Shown: positions 33,533-43,318 of the stretch, one piece after another
Layout of the letters: each line of letters starts with the position of its first letter
Position numbering within the stretch: position 1 is the first letter of the stretch
NCBI GenBank assembly: GCA_947495295.1
Contig: CANLYJ010000009.1
Span: 1-64,000 of the forward strand
Reading direction: 5' to 3'
Source: an uncultured Paracoccaceae bacterium
GTDB taxonomy: Bacteria > Pseudomonadota > Alphaproteobacteria > Rhodobacterales > Rhodobacteraceae
Length of the DNA stretch: 64,000 nt
Translations under genes and position numbers: made by a program
Notes under the pieces: generated by a model
What the model saw: the letters and a program-made list of their open reading frames with translations, nothing else
What the model was told of the DNA's origin: nothing
The model's database searches: none

Positions 33533-36496
33533 ATGTGCGCCGAGACCACCGACTATAAAGACACCCTGAACCTGCCCCGCACCGATTTCCCGATGCGGGC
33601 CGGACTGCCCAAACGCGAACCCGACTGGCTGGCCCGTTGGGCCCAGATCGGGGTTTATGACAAGCTGCGCGCCAAGGCCGAAGGCCGCAAGCCGTTTACC
33701 CTGCATGACGGCCCGCCTTATGCGAATGGCCACCTGCATATCGGCCACGCACTGAACAAAATCCTGAAGGATATGGTTGTGCGCAGCCGCCAGATGATGG
33801 GCCACGATGCCCGCTATATCCCCGGCTGGGATTGCCACGGGCTGCCCATCGAATGGAAGATCGAAGAACAGTATCGGGCCAAGGGTCAGGACAAGGACGC
33901 CGTTGACATTGTCGATTTCCGTCAGGAATGCCGCAAGTTTGCCGAAGGCTGGGTGGATATCCAGCGCGAGGAATTCAAGCGGCTGGGCGTCACCGGCAAC
34001 TGGGATGAACCGTACCTGACGATGAATTTCCATGCCGAACGGGTGATCGCCGCCGAGTTCCAGAAATTCCTGATGAATGGCACGCTTTATCAGGGGTCCA
34101 AGCCTGTGATGTGGTCGCCGGTGGAGAAGACTGCGCTGGCTGAAGCGGAAGTTGAATATGCGGATAAGGAGAGCTTCACTGTTTGGGTGAAGTTCCCGGT
34201 GAACGAAACATTGAATGAGGCGATCAAAGGTGCGTCAGTCGTGATCTGGACGACGACCCCATGGACGATGCCATCCAACAAGGCAGTCGTGTACTCAAAC
34301 GACATCTCATACGGCGTTTATGAGGTCACTGATGCGCCTGCCGATAACTGGGTGAAGACAGGCGAGCGTTATATTTTGGCTGACAAACTGGCCGAAGCGG
34401 TGCTTGGCAAGGCCCGCGTCGATGCTTTCACCCGTGTCAGTGATGCCGGCGATCTATCCGGGACGTCATTGTCGCATCCGCTTGCCGGTGCCGAAGGGTC
34501 CGATGGTGAATGGGACGACCCCCGTGATTTCCGCGCCGCCGACTTTGTCACCGACGATGAAGGCACCGGCTTTGTCCATTGTGCTCCGTCCCACGGGATG
34601 GAGGAGTTTGAGCTTTATCGCGATCTGGGCATGTTGCAGGAGGTGATCACTTACAACGTGTTGGAAGATGGGTCCTTCCGCCCTGATCTGCCTTTCTTTG
34701 GCGGCACCAAGATCATGCGCGAAAAGCCCAACAAGAAGAACAAGACCAACCCTTGGGAAGGTGATGCCAACACCGCTGTGATGGCCAAGCTAGCCGAGGT
34801 TGGTGGATTGTTTGCGCGTGGCGTGATCAAACACAGCTATCCTCATTCATGGCGTTCCAAGGCGCCGGTGATCTATCGCAATACGCCGCAATGGTTTGCC
34901 GCTGTTGATAAGGCCGTCGGCGATGGGCAGGACACTTATGGCACCACGATCCGCGAACGTGCGTTGCGTTCCATCGACGAGTTGGTGACCTGGACGCCCA
35001 AGACGGGTCGCAACCGGCTTTATTCGATGATCGAGGCGCGGCCCGATTGGGTCTTGTCCCGCCAGCGGGCATGGGGTGTGCCGCTGACATGTTTTGTCAA
35101 GAAAGGTGCGCAGCCAACGGATGACGATTATCTGCTGCGCAATGACGCGGTGAATGCCCGTATTCTTGAGGCGTTTGAGGCCGAAGGCGCGGATGCCTGG
35201 TACAAGGATGGGGCCAAGGCCCGGTTCCTGGGCAATGACGTGGATCATGACGCCTATGATCAGGTGTTTGATATTCTGGATGTCTGGTTTGATAGCGGCT
35301 CCACCCATGCTTTCGTTTTGCGTGACCGCGAAGATGGGTCCGAGGATGGGATGGCCGATGTCTATCTGGAAGGCACGGACCAGCATCGCGGGTGGTTCCA
35401 TTCATCGATGTTGCAGGCTTGCGGGACGATGGGCCATGCGCCGTATCGCGCCGTGGTCACCCATGCCTTCACGCTGGATGCCAAGGGCGAGAAGATGTCG
35501 AAATCGCTTGGCAACACCATCGTGCCCGAGCAGGTGGTCAAGCAATATGGCGCAGATATCCTGCGCCTTTGGGTGGCGACGACGGATTATAAACACGACC
35601 ACCGGATCGGTGATGAGATCCTGAAAGGGGTGGCGGATAGCTATCGCCGGCTGCGCAATACGTTGCGGTATATGCTGGGGTCGCTCAGCGACTTTGCCGA
35701 GGCTGACCGTGTCGAACCCGCAGAGATGCCGGAGCTGGAACGCTGGGTGCTGCATCGTCTGGCGGAACTGGATCAGACGGTGCGTGAAGGTTACGCCAAA
35801 TATGATTTTCAGGGCGTGTTCCAGGCGATCTTTACCTTTGCCACAGTCGATCTGTCGGCGTTCTATTTCGATATCCGCAAGGACGCGCTCTATTGCGATG
35901 GCGATACCGCCCGGCGCAAGGCGGCCCGCACTGTGCTGGATATCCTGTTCCACCGGCTGACGAAATGGTTAGCGCCGATGCTTACCTTTACCATGGAAGA
36001 GGTCTGGCTGGAGCGGTTCCCCGGCGATGACAGCTCCGTGCATCTGGAGGATTTTGCGGACACGCCCGGGGATTGGTTGAATGATGCTTTGGCGGAGAAA
36101 TGGAAACTAATTCGGCGTGCACGGCGTGTTGTTACGGGCGTGCTTGAAACCAAACGCCAAGAGAAGATTATTGGGTCCAGCCTTTCCGGTGGTTTCACGC
36201 TCTACGTGGGTGATATGCAGACCTTGGAGGCGCTGCGATCCGTCGATTTGCAGGAAATTGCAGATATCATGATCGTTTCGTGGCTTAAGGATAGTGCAAT
36301 AGCTGATTGCACCGCTGTTCCATTTAAGGAGACTTTGCCGCCAGATGCATTCATGCTGGATGATGTCGATGATCTTGCAGCGGTCTTTTTTGAAGCCGAA
36401 GGCGAGAAATGCCAGCGTTGCTGGAAAATCCTGCCCGATGTCGGCACACATGCCCATGAGGGCGTCTGCGGCCGTTGTGACGGTGCGCTGACCTGA
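33533..36496 (+). CDS. ileS: Isoleucyl-tRNA synthetase
   Basis: 987 residues from ATG 33533 (MCAETTDYK). HIGH signature H69-I-G-H72 ([16 protein letters not shown]) and K654-M-S-K-S658 are present, as are editing-domain blocks ([13 protein letters not shown]) and a C-terminal zinc site ([12 protein letters not shown]...CGRCDG). It charges tRNA-Ile with isoleucine. It is the first gene of an operon with a thioesterase and an alkyltransferase. In the 233 bp upstream I see a GC-rich CCCCGCGCGCGGGG palindrome near 33375 but no clear leader. Confidence 0.96.
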   Translation: MCAETTDYKDTLNLPRTDFPMRAGLPKREPDWLARWAQIGVYDKLRAKAEGRKPFTLHDGPPYANGHLHIGHALNKILKDMVVRSRQMMGHDARYIPGWDCHGLPIEWKIEEQYRAKGQDKDAVDIVDFRQECRKFAEGWVDIQREEFKRLGVTGNWDEPYLTMNFHAERVIAAEFQKFLMNGTLYQGSKPVMWSPVEKTALAEAEVEYADKESFTVWVKFPVNETLNEAIKGASVVIWTTTPWTMPSNKAVVYSNDISYGVYEVTDAPADNWVKTGERYILADKLAEAVLGKARVDAFTRVSDAGDLSGTSLSHPLAGAEGSDGEWDDPRDFRAADFVTDDEGTGFVHCAPSHGMEEFELYRDLGMLQEVITYNVLEDGSFRPDLPFFGGTKIMREKPNKKNKTNPWEGDANTAVMAKLAEVGGLFARGVIKHSYPHSWRSKAPVIYRNTPQWFAAVDKAVGDGQDTYGTTIRERALRSIDELVTWTPKTGRNRLYSMIEARPDWVLSRQRAWGVPLTCFVKKGAQPTDDDYLLRNDAVNARILEAFEAEGADAWYKDGAKARFLGNDVDHDAYDQVFDILDVWFDSGSTHAFVLRDREDGSEDGMADVYLEGTDQHRGWFHSSMLQACGTMGHAPYRAVVTHAFTLDAKGEKMSKSLGNTIVPEQVVKQYGADILRLWVATTDYKHDHRIGDEILKGVADSYRRLRNTLRYMLGSLSDFAEADRVEPAEMPELERWVLHRLAELDQTVREGYAKYDFQGVFQAIFTFATVDLSAFYFDIRKDALYCDGDTARRKAARTVLDILFHRLTKWLAPMLTFTMEEVWLERFPGDDSSVHLEDFADTPGDWLNDALAEKWKLIRRARRVVTGVLETKRQEKIIGSSLSGGFTLYVGDMQTLEALRSVDLQEIADIMIVSWLKDSAIADCTAVPFKETLPPDAFMLDDVDDLAAVFFEAEGEKCQRCWKILPDVGTHAHEGVCGRCDGALT

Positions 36497-36933
36497 TGGA
36501 ATACCGCAACCCAGAGGCCGTGGCGCGCATGAAGGCGGATTTTGACCGTCAGGGTGCCATGGCCTCTATGGGGATTGTGGTGGGTGATGTGGCCCCGGGG
36601 CGTGTGGTGTTGGAGATGCCGTTTCATCCGGGGTTCACCCAGCATCACGGGTTCATGCATGCCGCCGTGATCACCGCAGGCATGGATAGTGCCTGTGGTT
36701 TTGCGGCTTTCACGCTGATGGATGCGGATGCAGAGGTGCTGACGGTAGAGTTTAAATGCAACTTCATGGCCCCTGCAAAGGGCCCGCATTTCCGTTTCGA
36801 AGGCGAGGTTGTGAAATCCGGGCGCACGCTGAGCTTTACCCAAGGCCGGGCCGTGGCGGTTGATGGTGATACCGAAACCACTGTCGCGACCATCACGGCC
36901 ACCATGATGGCTGTGCGCGGGCTGAAAGGATGA
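36496..36933 (+). CDS. PaaI-family thioesterase (hotdog fold)
   Basis: 145 residues, ATG overlapping the ileS stop by one base. The hotdog pattern is clear: GRVVLEMPFHPGFTQHHGFMHAAVITAGMDSACGFA, where HGFMH-G and the following Asp are active-site elements, then EFKCNFMAPAKGP. Such enzymes hydrolyse acyl-CoA esters. The substrate cannot be stated. Position in the ileS operon is probably a genomic habit rather than a functional link. Confidence 0.83.
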   Translation: MEYRNPEAVARMKADFDRQGAMASMGIVVGDVAPGRVVLEMPFHPGFTQHHGFMHAAVITAGMDSACGFAAFTLMDADAEVLTVEFKCNFMAPAKGPHFRFEGEVVKSGRTLSFTQGRAVAVDGDTETTVATITATMMAVRGLKG

Positions 36934-37379
36934 TCGCGCCGCAATCCCCGGTTGGCCCACTGGGGCTGGATGCGGTGGATGGGGCGATCACCCGGCTTTA
37001 CTGGGGGCGGGATGGCACGCTGACCGACGGGCCGCTTTATGATCAGGCCCAGTCGGAGCTGACGGATTACTTTGCGGGGGCGTTGACAGCATTCACGCTG
37101 CCGCTGGCGCCGCGTGGCAGCGAATTTCAACAAGCATTCTACCACGCGCTATGCGCAATCCCCTATGGCGAAACGCGGACATATGGTGATTTGGCGGACG
37201 AGTTGAATGTGTCGGCACAGGCCATCGGGCAGGCTTGTGGCGCGAACCCGATTGCAATTCTGATCCCATGCCACCGGGTTTTGGCCGCTGACGGGTTGGG
37301 TGGGTTTTCGGGGGCAGGTGGTATCGAAGACAAGGTCGCCCTGCTGCGGTTGGAAGGGGCGGCATCATTGCTGATCTGA
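36930..37379 (+). CDS. ogt: Methylated-DNA-[protein]-cysteine S-methyltransferase
   Basis: 149 residues, ATGA overlap with the thioesterase. The acceptor motif is I-P-C114-H-R-V, preceded by the helix-turn-helix region GETRTYGDLADELNVSAQAIGQACGANP that flips the damaged base. It repairs O6-alkylguanine by transferring the alkyl group to Cys114 in a suicide reaction. It lacks an Ada regulatory domain. Confidence 0.9.
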   Translation: MIAPQSPVGPLGLDAVDGAITRLYWGRDGTLTDGPLYDQAQSELTDYFAGALTAFTLPLAPRGSEFQQAFYHALCAIPYGETRTYGDLADELNVSAQAIGQACGANPIAILIPCHRVLAADGLGGFSGAGGIEDKVALLRLEGAASLLI

Positions 37380-37404
37380 CGACTTGCCACGAAGTCCGAC
37401 GGGG

Positions 37405-37429
37405 AAAAAATTTGCGGCGCAAATTTTTT
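37405..37429. terminator. A/T-flanked palindrome 3 (convergent junction)
   Basis: AAAAAATTTGCG, one base, CGCAAATTTTTT, followed by more T on the plus strand. It lies 26 bp after the ogt stop and probably terminates the ileS operon. Confidence 0.78.
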
Positions 37430-37475
37430 TTGATCAGCGAAGGTAACGCAAAACGGGCTGACCTGCCTTGCGTCA

Positions 37476-37500
37476 AAAAAATCTGTGCCACAGATTTTTT
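37476..37500. terminator. A/T-flanked palindrome 4 (convergent junction)
   Basis: AAAAAATCTGTG, one base, CACAGATTTTTT, abutting the pcs stop codon. It probably terminates pcs on the minus strand; the arm differs from palindromes 1 and 2 by one base. Confidence 0.75.
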
Positions 37501-38216
37501 CAGGTTGCTTTGGACGGTATCAATTGCTGACCGACACCTGCAAACAACAGGTAGACAGAGGTGATCACCAGCCCCCAATGTGCCCAGCTTTCAGGGTGGA
37601 AATCGACCCAGGCCGCCCAGCCTGCAAAAAATGTCCAGGCCAGCGCCATCGGCAATGTCAGCATCCGCCAGCGTTCGGTACGGACCGGATGCACGAATTT
37701 CATCGGGACAAACATCGCGACCGCCAGAATACTAACCAGCACCAGCGACACCCAGAAATTCGGCTCCAGCGCGAAAATCACCAGGACCACCATATTCCAG
37801 CATCCCGGAAAGCCAGAGAATGAATTGTCGCGCGTCTTCATCCGCGTATCCGCAAAATAAAGTGCCGAGGCGAAGGTGATGATGATAATCGCGGTCCAAC
37901 CCGTCCAGCCCGGCAGCAGCCCGGATTTGAACAGCGCATAGGCGGGCACAAAGACATAGGTCAGATAGTCGATGATCAGGTCCAGCAGCACCCCGTCAAA
38001 GACCGGGGCATTGGATTTGACATCGTATTTGCGGGCCAGTGGCCCGTCGATCCCATCAACAGCAAAGGCGACCACTAGCCAGAGGAACATCAGGCTCCAT
38101 TTCTGTTCGACGGCGGCGAGCATTGCCAACATGGCGAATACGGCACCGGTGGCAGTCAACAGATGAACCAGCAAAGCTTTCGTACGTAATGTCATCCGTC
38201 TGTCATGACCGATCAT
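37500..38216 (-). CDS. pcs: Phosphatidylcholine synthase
   Basis: 238 residues with about eight membrane helices. The CDP-alcohol phosphotransferase motif is present (AVDGIDGPLARKYDVKSNAPVFDGVLLDLIID), and KALLVHLLTATGAVFAM, FADTRMKT and FSGFPGCWNMV match Pcs enzymes. Pcs condenses choline with CDP-diacylglycerol to make phosphatidylcholine in one step, a route typical of alphaproteobacteria associated with hosts or algae. Start ATG 38216 gives an N-terminus of the usual length; 38195 is an alternative. Confidence 0.9.
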   Translation of the reverse strand: MIGHDRRMTLRTKALLVHLLTATGAVFAMLAMLAAVEQKWSLMFLWLVVAFAVDGIDGPLARKYDVKSNAPVFDGVLLDLIIDYLTYVFVPAYALFKSGLLPGWTGWTAIIIITFASALYFADTRMKTRDNSFSGFPGCWNMVVLVIFALEPNFWVSLVLVSILAVAMFVPMKFVHPVRTERWRMLTLPMALAWTFFAGWAAWVDFHPESWAHWGLVITSVYLLFAGVGQQLIPSKAT

Positions 38217-38277
38217 GTGCCGGGATGCAAAAGGAAATCGGGGCTTTTTGGCCCTTGTCGCGACGTGATTTGTTCAT

Positions 38278-38308
38278 GAAAAACCCGCCGGAAATGCGGC
38301 GGGTTTTG
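38278..38308 (-). terminator. Rho-independent terminator
   Basis: AACCCGCCG (38282-38290), 6-base loop, CGGCGGGTT (38297-38305), with T-runs on the minus strand side (TTTTTC). It follows the cytochrome P460 gene on the minus strand and separates it from pcs. Confidence 0.88.
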
Positions 38309-38329
38309 TTTGCGTGACGTGGTCGCGAT

Positions 38330-38908
38330 TTATTGCGAAAGCCGGACTTCTTCGAGTGGGTAACCCAAATTGTCCTGATAGTCATAGGCAACATGGCAAT
38401 CATGACAGAAGGATTGTTTGATGTTCATCACTTTGCCATTGGGCTGCACCCCTGCATAAAGCCAGTCATCAGTTTCAGGGGCGCCGCCTTCTTCAAGCTT
38501 GGTCATCACAAAAAGCGGGCCGGGGCGCGCGGCCTGCCGTTTTGTGCTGAGCGTGATGCTTTCCTTGGCAAGGATCGAGCCGACAGGCATTTCGATATCT
38601 TCGGCATATTGTGTGTATTGTTCTGCCGCGATGTCATTGGCGAATGTGATCAGCAACCGGTTGCCATGCACACCTGCCAGGCCGGGGGCCGTCTGGGTGA
38701 TTGTCCAATCGCGGTAGACGCTGCCGACCGGGTCGCCTTCGGCACCGTAACCTTCGGCCATCCGGTCTTTCAGGCAATCATAAAAACCTACGATTTCAGC
38801 CTCTGTCAGGTCAAACGGATCTTCGGCGGTGTAGGCGGTGCAATCCTGGGCAAGTGCGGCACTGGCGGGCAACATGGCAAGTGCGGCGAGCGTGAGGCGA
38901 AATTTCAT
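38330..38908 (-). CDS. Cytochrome P460-domain haem protein
   Basis: 192 residues from ATG 38908 with signal peptide MKFRLTLAALAMLPASAALA, so periplasmic. A single CxxCH haem motif lies near the C-terminus (FCHDCHVAYDY), and the domain pattern (YRDWTITQTAPGLAGVHGNRLLITFAND, GSILAKESITLS, LFVMTKLEEG) fits cytochrome P460 family proteins, including cytochrome c'-beta. Characterised members oxidise hydroxylamine or bind NO. The physiological substrate here is unknown. Confidence 0.8.
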   Translation of the reverse strand: MKFRLTLAALAMLPASAALAQDCTAYTAEDPFDLTEAEIVGFYDCLKDRMAEGYGAEGDPVGSVYRDWTITQTAPGLAGVHGNRLLITFANDIAAEQYTQYAEDIEMPVGSILAKESITLSTKRQAARPGPLFVMTKLEEGGAPETDDWLYAGVQPNGKVMNIKQSFCHDCHVAYDYQDNLGYPLEEVRLSQ

Positions 38909-39024
38909 GGGTCTTCCTTTGGCATTCATAAGCAAACTGTATACGCTGAAACCCTTGCACATCGCCCTGCATCATAGCTACCGACGATCTGACACAAGTG
39001 TGTGAAGAACATGTCAAAGTCAGA

Positions 39025-39939
39025 TCAGGCCTTTGGATGCGCTTTGTCATAGACATCCATCAACCGTGCTGCATCAACCGCCGTATAGGCCTGGGTGGTA
39101 GACAGGGAAGCATGGCCCAGCAATTCCTGGATGGCCCGCAAATCCCCACCCGCTGACAAAAGATGCGTGGCAAAAGAATGCCGCATCGCATGCGGTGTTG
39201 CCGTGGCGGGCAGGCCAAGTTGCAGCCGCGTGTTTTGCATCACTTTCTGGATCGCCCGCGGTGACAGCGGCCCGCCGCGCACCGCCTTGAACAGGGGTGC
39301 ATTTGTTTCGACCGGATAGGGGCAGAGCCGCAGGTAGGTCGCCACCGCATCACGGGCGGCGTCGATCACGGGCACGATCCGTTCCTTGCCGCCTTTCCCC
39401 GTGATCCGTAGCACCTCGGGCAGCGGCACGTCCTTGCCAGTTAGCCCCAAAGCCTCTGATATCCGCAAGCCGCAGCCGTAAAGCAGGGTCACCACGGCTG
39501 TGTCGCGTGCGCCGACCCATGGGTCGCGCGCCTGCATTTCGACCGTGTTGATCATCGCTTTGGCGGCGGGTTCGGCCAGTGGCCGGGGCAGCTTGCGCTG
39601 GAATTTTGGGGACCGGACCGACAGGACAGCTGTGGGTTCAAACCCTTCGCGTTCGGCCAGCCATCGGTAGAAGGATTTTACCGCCGACAGTGCCCGGGCG
39701 AGGGACCGTGCCCCCACCCCGCGCCCGCGTTCATGGGCCATCCAGGCGCGCATGTCGCGCACCCCGATCCGGGCGATAGGGGCCAGCCCCTGGGTGTCGC
39801 CCTGATGCTGCGTCATGAAAGACAGAAAGCCCAGCACATCAGCCTGATAGGCCTTGACCGTGTTCTCAGCAGCGCCGGCCAGCGCGCGCTGATGATCCAG
39901 CCATTGCCCCAGCCTGTCGCTGAGCGCCGCAGAGATCAT
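39025..39939 (-). CDS. xerC: Tyrosine recombinase XerC
   Basis: 304 residues. The N-terminal SAM-like domain (SDRLGQWLDHQRALAGAAENTVKAYQADVLGFLSFM) and a complete catalytic set, Arg (GCGLRISEALGL), Lys (GKGGKERIVP), HAMRHSFATHLL, GH-type His (LLGHASLSTTQAY) and Tyr nucleophile. It resolves chromosome dimers with XerD at dif. It follows DUF484 by 4 bp, the usual gammaproteobacterial and alphaproteobacterial order; it is therefore housekeeping, not a mobile integrase. Confidence 0.92.
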   Translation of the reverse strand: MISAALSDRLGQWLDHQRALAGAAENTVKAYQADVLGFLSFMTQHQGDTQGLAPIARIGVRDMRAWMAHERGRGVGARSLARALSAVKSFYRWLAEREGFEPTAVLSVRSPKFQRKLPRPLAEPAAKAMINTVEMQARDPWVGARDTAVVTLLYGCGLRISEALGLTGKDVPLPEVLRITGKGGKERIVPVIDAARDAVATYLRLCPYPVETNAPLFKAVRGGPLSPRAIQKVMQNTRLQLGLPATATPHAMRHSFATHLLSAGGDLRAIQELLGHASLSTTQAYTAVDAARLMDVYDKAHPKA

Positions 39940-39943
39940 CGGA

Positions 39944-40639
39944 TCAGGCCAGCCACCGGCGCATCACACGTTCAAACACACCGGTAAAGAAAGTCAGCAG
40001 GTCAGTGCCCTGTTGCGGGGTAAATTGCTGCGGGTCTTCGGACCCCATGACCAGCATGCCGGGCAGGTGGCCGTGGCCAAGGTCCAGTTTCAAACAGGCC
40101 TCTGACTGCATGTATTCGGCGCGTTCCCCGAACAGCCCCGCACCCGTGTCATGAAAACGGCGCAATGTGACCTGTCGGGCAGGCATGTTGCGGCCAAGTG
40201 TGACATAGTCATCGACAAATCCAGCGGGCGCCAGATTGACGACAGGTCCCATAGTGTTTTCAGCGTCAGGCGTTTCGCTTTCCAGCACCAGCCGGATCGC
40301 ATCGACCCGCAATGTGTTGGCGACATCGCCGGAAAGGTCTTGTAGGAACACATCGAAATCAGCGGCATCCATCATCCGCAGGATCGCCCGATGCACCTGA
40401 TTGGTGCCTGCCAGATTGTCATAGGCGGCGGCGATGACGTTGCGGTGGGTGTCTTCCAACCGGTCAAAACGCGCTTCAAGCCGGGTCATGGCGATGGCGC
40501 GCAAATCAACGATATTGCCGCCAGCATTTGCATCACTGGCACCTACAAGGGCGCGCATGACATCGTGATCTTCCAAAAGGGTATCAGGGTTTGCGATGAT
40601 CTTTTCGCGAAGGTCATCAGCCATCAGTGTTTTGTTCAT
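39944..40639 (-). CDS. DUF484 family protein
   Basis: 231 residues. The family pattern is visible: an N-terminal helix (LREKIIANPDTLLEDHDVMRAL), a coiled helix (MTRLEARFDRLEDTHRNVIAAAYDNL) and a GAF-like sheet ending in LGHGHLPGMLVMGSEDPQQFTPQQGTDLLTFFTGVFERVMRRWL. DUF484 is GAF-related and usually precedes xerC, as here; its function is not established. Confidence 0.85.
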   Translation of the reverse strand: MNKTLMADDLREKIIANPDTLLEDHDVMRALVGASDANAGGNIVDLRAIAMTRLEARFDRLEDTHRNVIAAAYDNLAGTNQVHRAILRMMDAADFDVFLQDLSGDVANTLRVDAIRLVLESETPDAENTMGPVVNLAPAGFVDDYVTLGRNMPARQVTLRRFHDTGAGLFGERAEYMQSEACLKLDLGHGHLPGMLVMGSEDPQQFTPQQGTDLLTFFTGVFERVMRRWLA

Positions 40640-40789
40640 TTTGCCTGCTCTGCTTTTGCTTTTTTGTCAGATTAGCAGACGGTTGCGCGCATTTCTTCAT
40701 TTATTTGCATGAAAGCCGGGCAGGGTGTTTTTTCGGTCTCACCCGGGGGGAGCGGGTATTGCACATGCGCGAAAGTGCAGCGGGCCCTG

Positions 40790-40925
40790 TGATTTGCTGC
40801 GAAGCATGGGTTAACACCCCATTTCGCGCAAAAAGCGCGGTCGGCATCACGTCGGCCATGCGTCGGCAAAACGTCGGACACCACCGTACGGTGGGGCAGC
40901 TTAACGGAGCGTGCGGCGGATGAAA
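40790..40925 (+). repeat. Dispersed intergenic element with 11-bp tandem core, copy 3 (shorter)
   Basis: Units start at 40840, 40851, 40862 and 40873 (GTCGGCATCAC, GTCGGCCATGC, GTCGGCAAAAC, GTCGGACAC), preceded by GCTGCGAAGCATG-GTTAAC as in the other copies. The upstream half differs. It lies between the Imm11-like stop (40957) and the DUF484 start (40639); the 317-bp gap holds no gene. Confidence 0.72.
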
Positions 40926-40956
40926 TCACCCAACCTACGGGGCGCTTGGCAAAACA

Positions 40957-41589
40957 CTAAATCAGCGGTAGCGGATCGCTGAAGCCAACGCCAGTTAGCT
41001 TCGCGGCTTCAACCGTCTGCTTCAGCCGTTCAGACGCATAAAAGTGACCTGTGATACCGCCTTCCACAAAAATGTGATGGTCCTTCACCCCATCCTTTCG
41101 GAAAACGGGCTGGATCGGGTCAGGACGAGGCTCTCCCATCATGGCGTATCCGAGGTACCACCCATCTTCCCTAAGCGGCGGGTTGCTCTGCTCCGGATCG
41201 AGTGACCAGATACGCGTGCGCGGCACGAACCAGTAATATGGCCGTTCATCGACCGATTTGTCCTTCCACACGATCTGCACCGGCACGAATTGATGCACAC
41301 CCGGCTCCAACGCCTCGATCACATCGCGGAACCGCTGCGAACAAATCTGGCCCATCCGGTGTATCGCCAGATCGGGCAGCTTTCCCTTGCGTTTCTTGGG
41401 GCGTAACTTGGTGGGCAGATATTCGGTTTCGATCTCGCGCCCTGCCCGGAATGCATCGACTTCCGAAATACGAGCGGGCGTGCGATCGGGGGATTTGTCC
41501 ACCATGTCGACCTTGTCATAGTCACCATCCAACTCTTCGAAATAAAGATTATAGGCGCCTTCAGTCGTCGGAAAAAGATTGTAGATCAT
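40957..41589 (-). CDS. Imm11-like (DUF1629) immunity protein, orphan
   Basis: 210 residues. The pattern MGQICSQRFRDVIEALEPGVHQFVPVQI...YYWFVPRTRIWSLDPEQS and the final GHFYASERLKQTVEAAKLTGVGFSDPLP matches the DUF1629/Imm11 family, predicted immunity proteins of polymorphic toxin systems. It is cytoplasmic (no signal). No toxin frame, Rhs, secretion effector or other immunity gene lies within the window around it, so it is an orphan. It may protect against toxins of competitors, or have been repurposed. Confidence 0.68.
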   Translation of the reverse strand: MIYNLFPTTEGAYNLYFEELDGDYDKVDMVDKSPDRTPARISEVDAFRAGREIETEYLPTKLRPKKRKGKLPDLAIHRMGQICSQRFRDVIEALEPGVHQFVPVQIVWKDKSVDERPYYWFVPRTRIWSLDPEQSNPPLREDGWYLGYAMMGEPRPDPIQPVFRKDGVKDHHIFVEGGITGHFYASERLKQTVEAAKLTGVGFSDPLPLI

Positions 41590-41764
41590 GGCGGTTACTT
41601 TGCGTCTTCGATTTCGTTAAAAACTTAATTAAGACCAAGATCATTTATTTGGTCGCCCGGCAATTAGTCCAACTGAGAAAACGACATGTTTGGCCCATGC
41701 TGCGGGATAGGGATGGTGAAACCATCCGCTGTATTCGTCGGACGCATTGGGTGTTGGCCAGATA

Positions 41765-42652
41765 TCACCCATCAAACTCTGCCTGATTGATGATCTCCTG
41801 CAGGAATGTCACCCGGTCGGCGGCGTATTGCGCCCGGCATTCGGCCTTGCCACCGTCACCGGCAAATGGGTTTGGAACATACACATCACAATCGAGATTG
41901 CGGCTGATTTTCCACGCGTCCTGCGCGACTTTGAGCGTTTCGACATAGATTACCTCCCTGCGCGTGGGAAGATAGGCCAGGGTGGCAGCAAAACGGGCGT
42001 TGACGAGCGCCTCCCATGCGGTTGCCTCTGGCCCCCAGCATTGCGCATCGTCGCTGGCCGGATTGCAGGTTTCGCGCGTGATATCCCGTTCCCGCAACCG
42101 CCCAAGGCAGGTGCGGGCCGGGGCGGTGGGGCTGAGCCGGTCCAGACAATAACCCAGCGGGTCATCCTGCCCGTCCCCCATCAAGAGCGCCAATTGTCCG
42201 ATCCCGTCAAACGGGTTGTCCGGTAGCACGGCGCCCGCATCGCAGGTCAGCGTCTGGGTTTCGCCACCCGGCAGGCGCACGATGATCCCGCCTTCGGCAG
42301 TTGCATCGGGGTCGACGCGCAGGCGGGACGATGTGAACATCTCGTACCCGTAATTGCCGTTATAGAGCGTGACGTTTTCGTAGATGGTCGCACCGGTGCC
42401 TGCAAATGGCGTGTAGGCGACATCTGCAAAACTGCGTGTCATTTCCAGCGTTGGCGTCCAACCTGTGGGGCCAAATGCGTAGTGCAGCGTGTCGCCTGCG
42501 AGACACAGGTTGAGTGCCCGTGCGCCGCCTTCAACGGTGCAGGACAGCAGGATCGTTTCGTCTGTCGTGCAGGGCCGCGCCGCAGCTGTACCCGGCGCAA
42601 GGGCGCCCATCAGAACCAGAACACTTGGCGTTGTCTTGGTTCCGATGGTCAT
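41765..42652 (-). CDS. Exported protein with C-terminal LprI-type domain
   Basis: 295 residues with signal peptide (TTPSVLVLMGALAPGTAAA). The mature part has nine or so cysteines and a beta-rich first half. The last ~90 residues (WEALVNARFAATLAY, KVAQDAWKISRNLDCDVYV, CRAQYAADRVTFLQEII) resemble the lysozyme-inhibitor LprI/DUF1311 domain, in which two cysteines and a W-x-x-x-R motif are conserved. A role in protecting the cell wall from lysozyme is possible but unproven. It precedes the transaldolase-like gene's 3' end by 12 bp in the same direction. Confidence 0.65.
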   Translation of the reverse strand: MTIGTKTTPSVLVLMGALAPGTAAARPCTTDETILLSCTVEGGARALNLCLAGDTLHYAFGPTGWTPTLEMTRSFADVAYTPFAGTGATIYENVTLYNGNYGYEMFTSSRLRVDPDATAEGGIIVRLPGGETQTLTCDAGAVLPDNPFDGIGQLALLMGDGQDDPLGYCLDRLSPTAPARTCLGRLRERDITRETCNPASDDAQCWGPEATAWEALVNARFAATLAYLPTRREVIYVETLKVAQDAWKISRNLDCDVYVPNPFAGDGGKAECRAQYAADRVTFLQEIINQAEFDG

Positions 42653-42664
42653 TGTGGCACTCCC

Positions 42665-43318
42665 TTAGACGATCTTGATACCGGCCTTTTTGGCGTCGGC
42701 CATAAAGGCGGTGAGGCCTTTGTCGGTCAGCACGTGATTTGCCATCGCCTTGATCACATTTGGTGGGGCCGTGGCCACATCTGCGCCGATCTTGGCGCAA
42801 TCGCTCATGTGGTTGGCCGACCGGATGGAGGCGGCGAGGATGTTGGTCTCAAACCCGTAATTATCATAGATCGTGCGGATATCTTCGATCAGTTCCAGAC
42901 CGTCGAGGTTGATGTCATCCAACCGCCCGATAAAGGGGCTGATGAAGGTGGCACCGGCCTTGGCGGCCAGCAGCGCCTGATTGGCCGAGAAACACAAGGT
43001 CACGTTGACCATGGTGCCTTCGTCGCTGAGTGTTTTGCAGGTTTTCAGGCCCGCCCATGTCAGGGGCACTTTCACCGCGATATTGTCGGCGATCTTGGCC
43101 AGTTTGCGCCCTTCGGCCAGCATGTCGTCGGCTTCGAGGGCCACGACTTCGGCGCTGACCGGGCCGCTGACCATGTCGCAGATTTCCTTGGTCACTTCGA
43201 GGATATCGCGCCCCGATTTGGCGATCAGGGATGGGTTGGTTGTGACCCCGTCCACCATCCCGAGGTCATTGAGTTCTTTGATCTGGTCGATCTCTGCTGT
43301 GTCTACGAAAAACTTCAT
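42665..43318 (-). CDS. fsa: Transaldolase-like / fructose-6-phosphate aldolase
   Basis: 217 residues, the length of the short transaldolase subfamily. Start [36 protein letters not shown], Schiff-base Lys in IAVKVPLT, and [14 protein letters not shown] are diagnostic. Sequence alone does not separate fructose-6-phosphate aldolase from short-form transaldolase. It is divergent from priA (91 bp). Confidence 0.88.
   Translation of the reverse strand: MKFFVDTAEIDQIKELNDLGMVDGVTTNPSLIAKSGRDILEVTKEICDMVSGPVSAEVVALEADDMLAEGRKLAKIADNIAVKVPLTWAGLKTCKTLSDEGTMVNVTLCFSANQALLAAKAGATFISPFIGRLDDINLDGLELIEDIRTIYDNYGFETNILAASIRSANHMSDCAKIGADVATAPPNVIKAMANHVLTDKGLTAFMADAKKAGIKIV

Noticed and set aside
32724..33569. 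281-residue plus-strand frame opposite the FAD monooxygenase
   Set aside because: Antisense shadow; no motif and it overlaps the ileS upstream region.
39025..39939. Tyrosine recombinase as a sign of an integrative element
   Set aside because: It is full-length XerC next to DUF484, a conserved housekeeping arrangement; no attachment site or cargo is seen.
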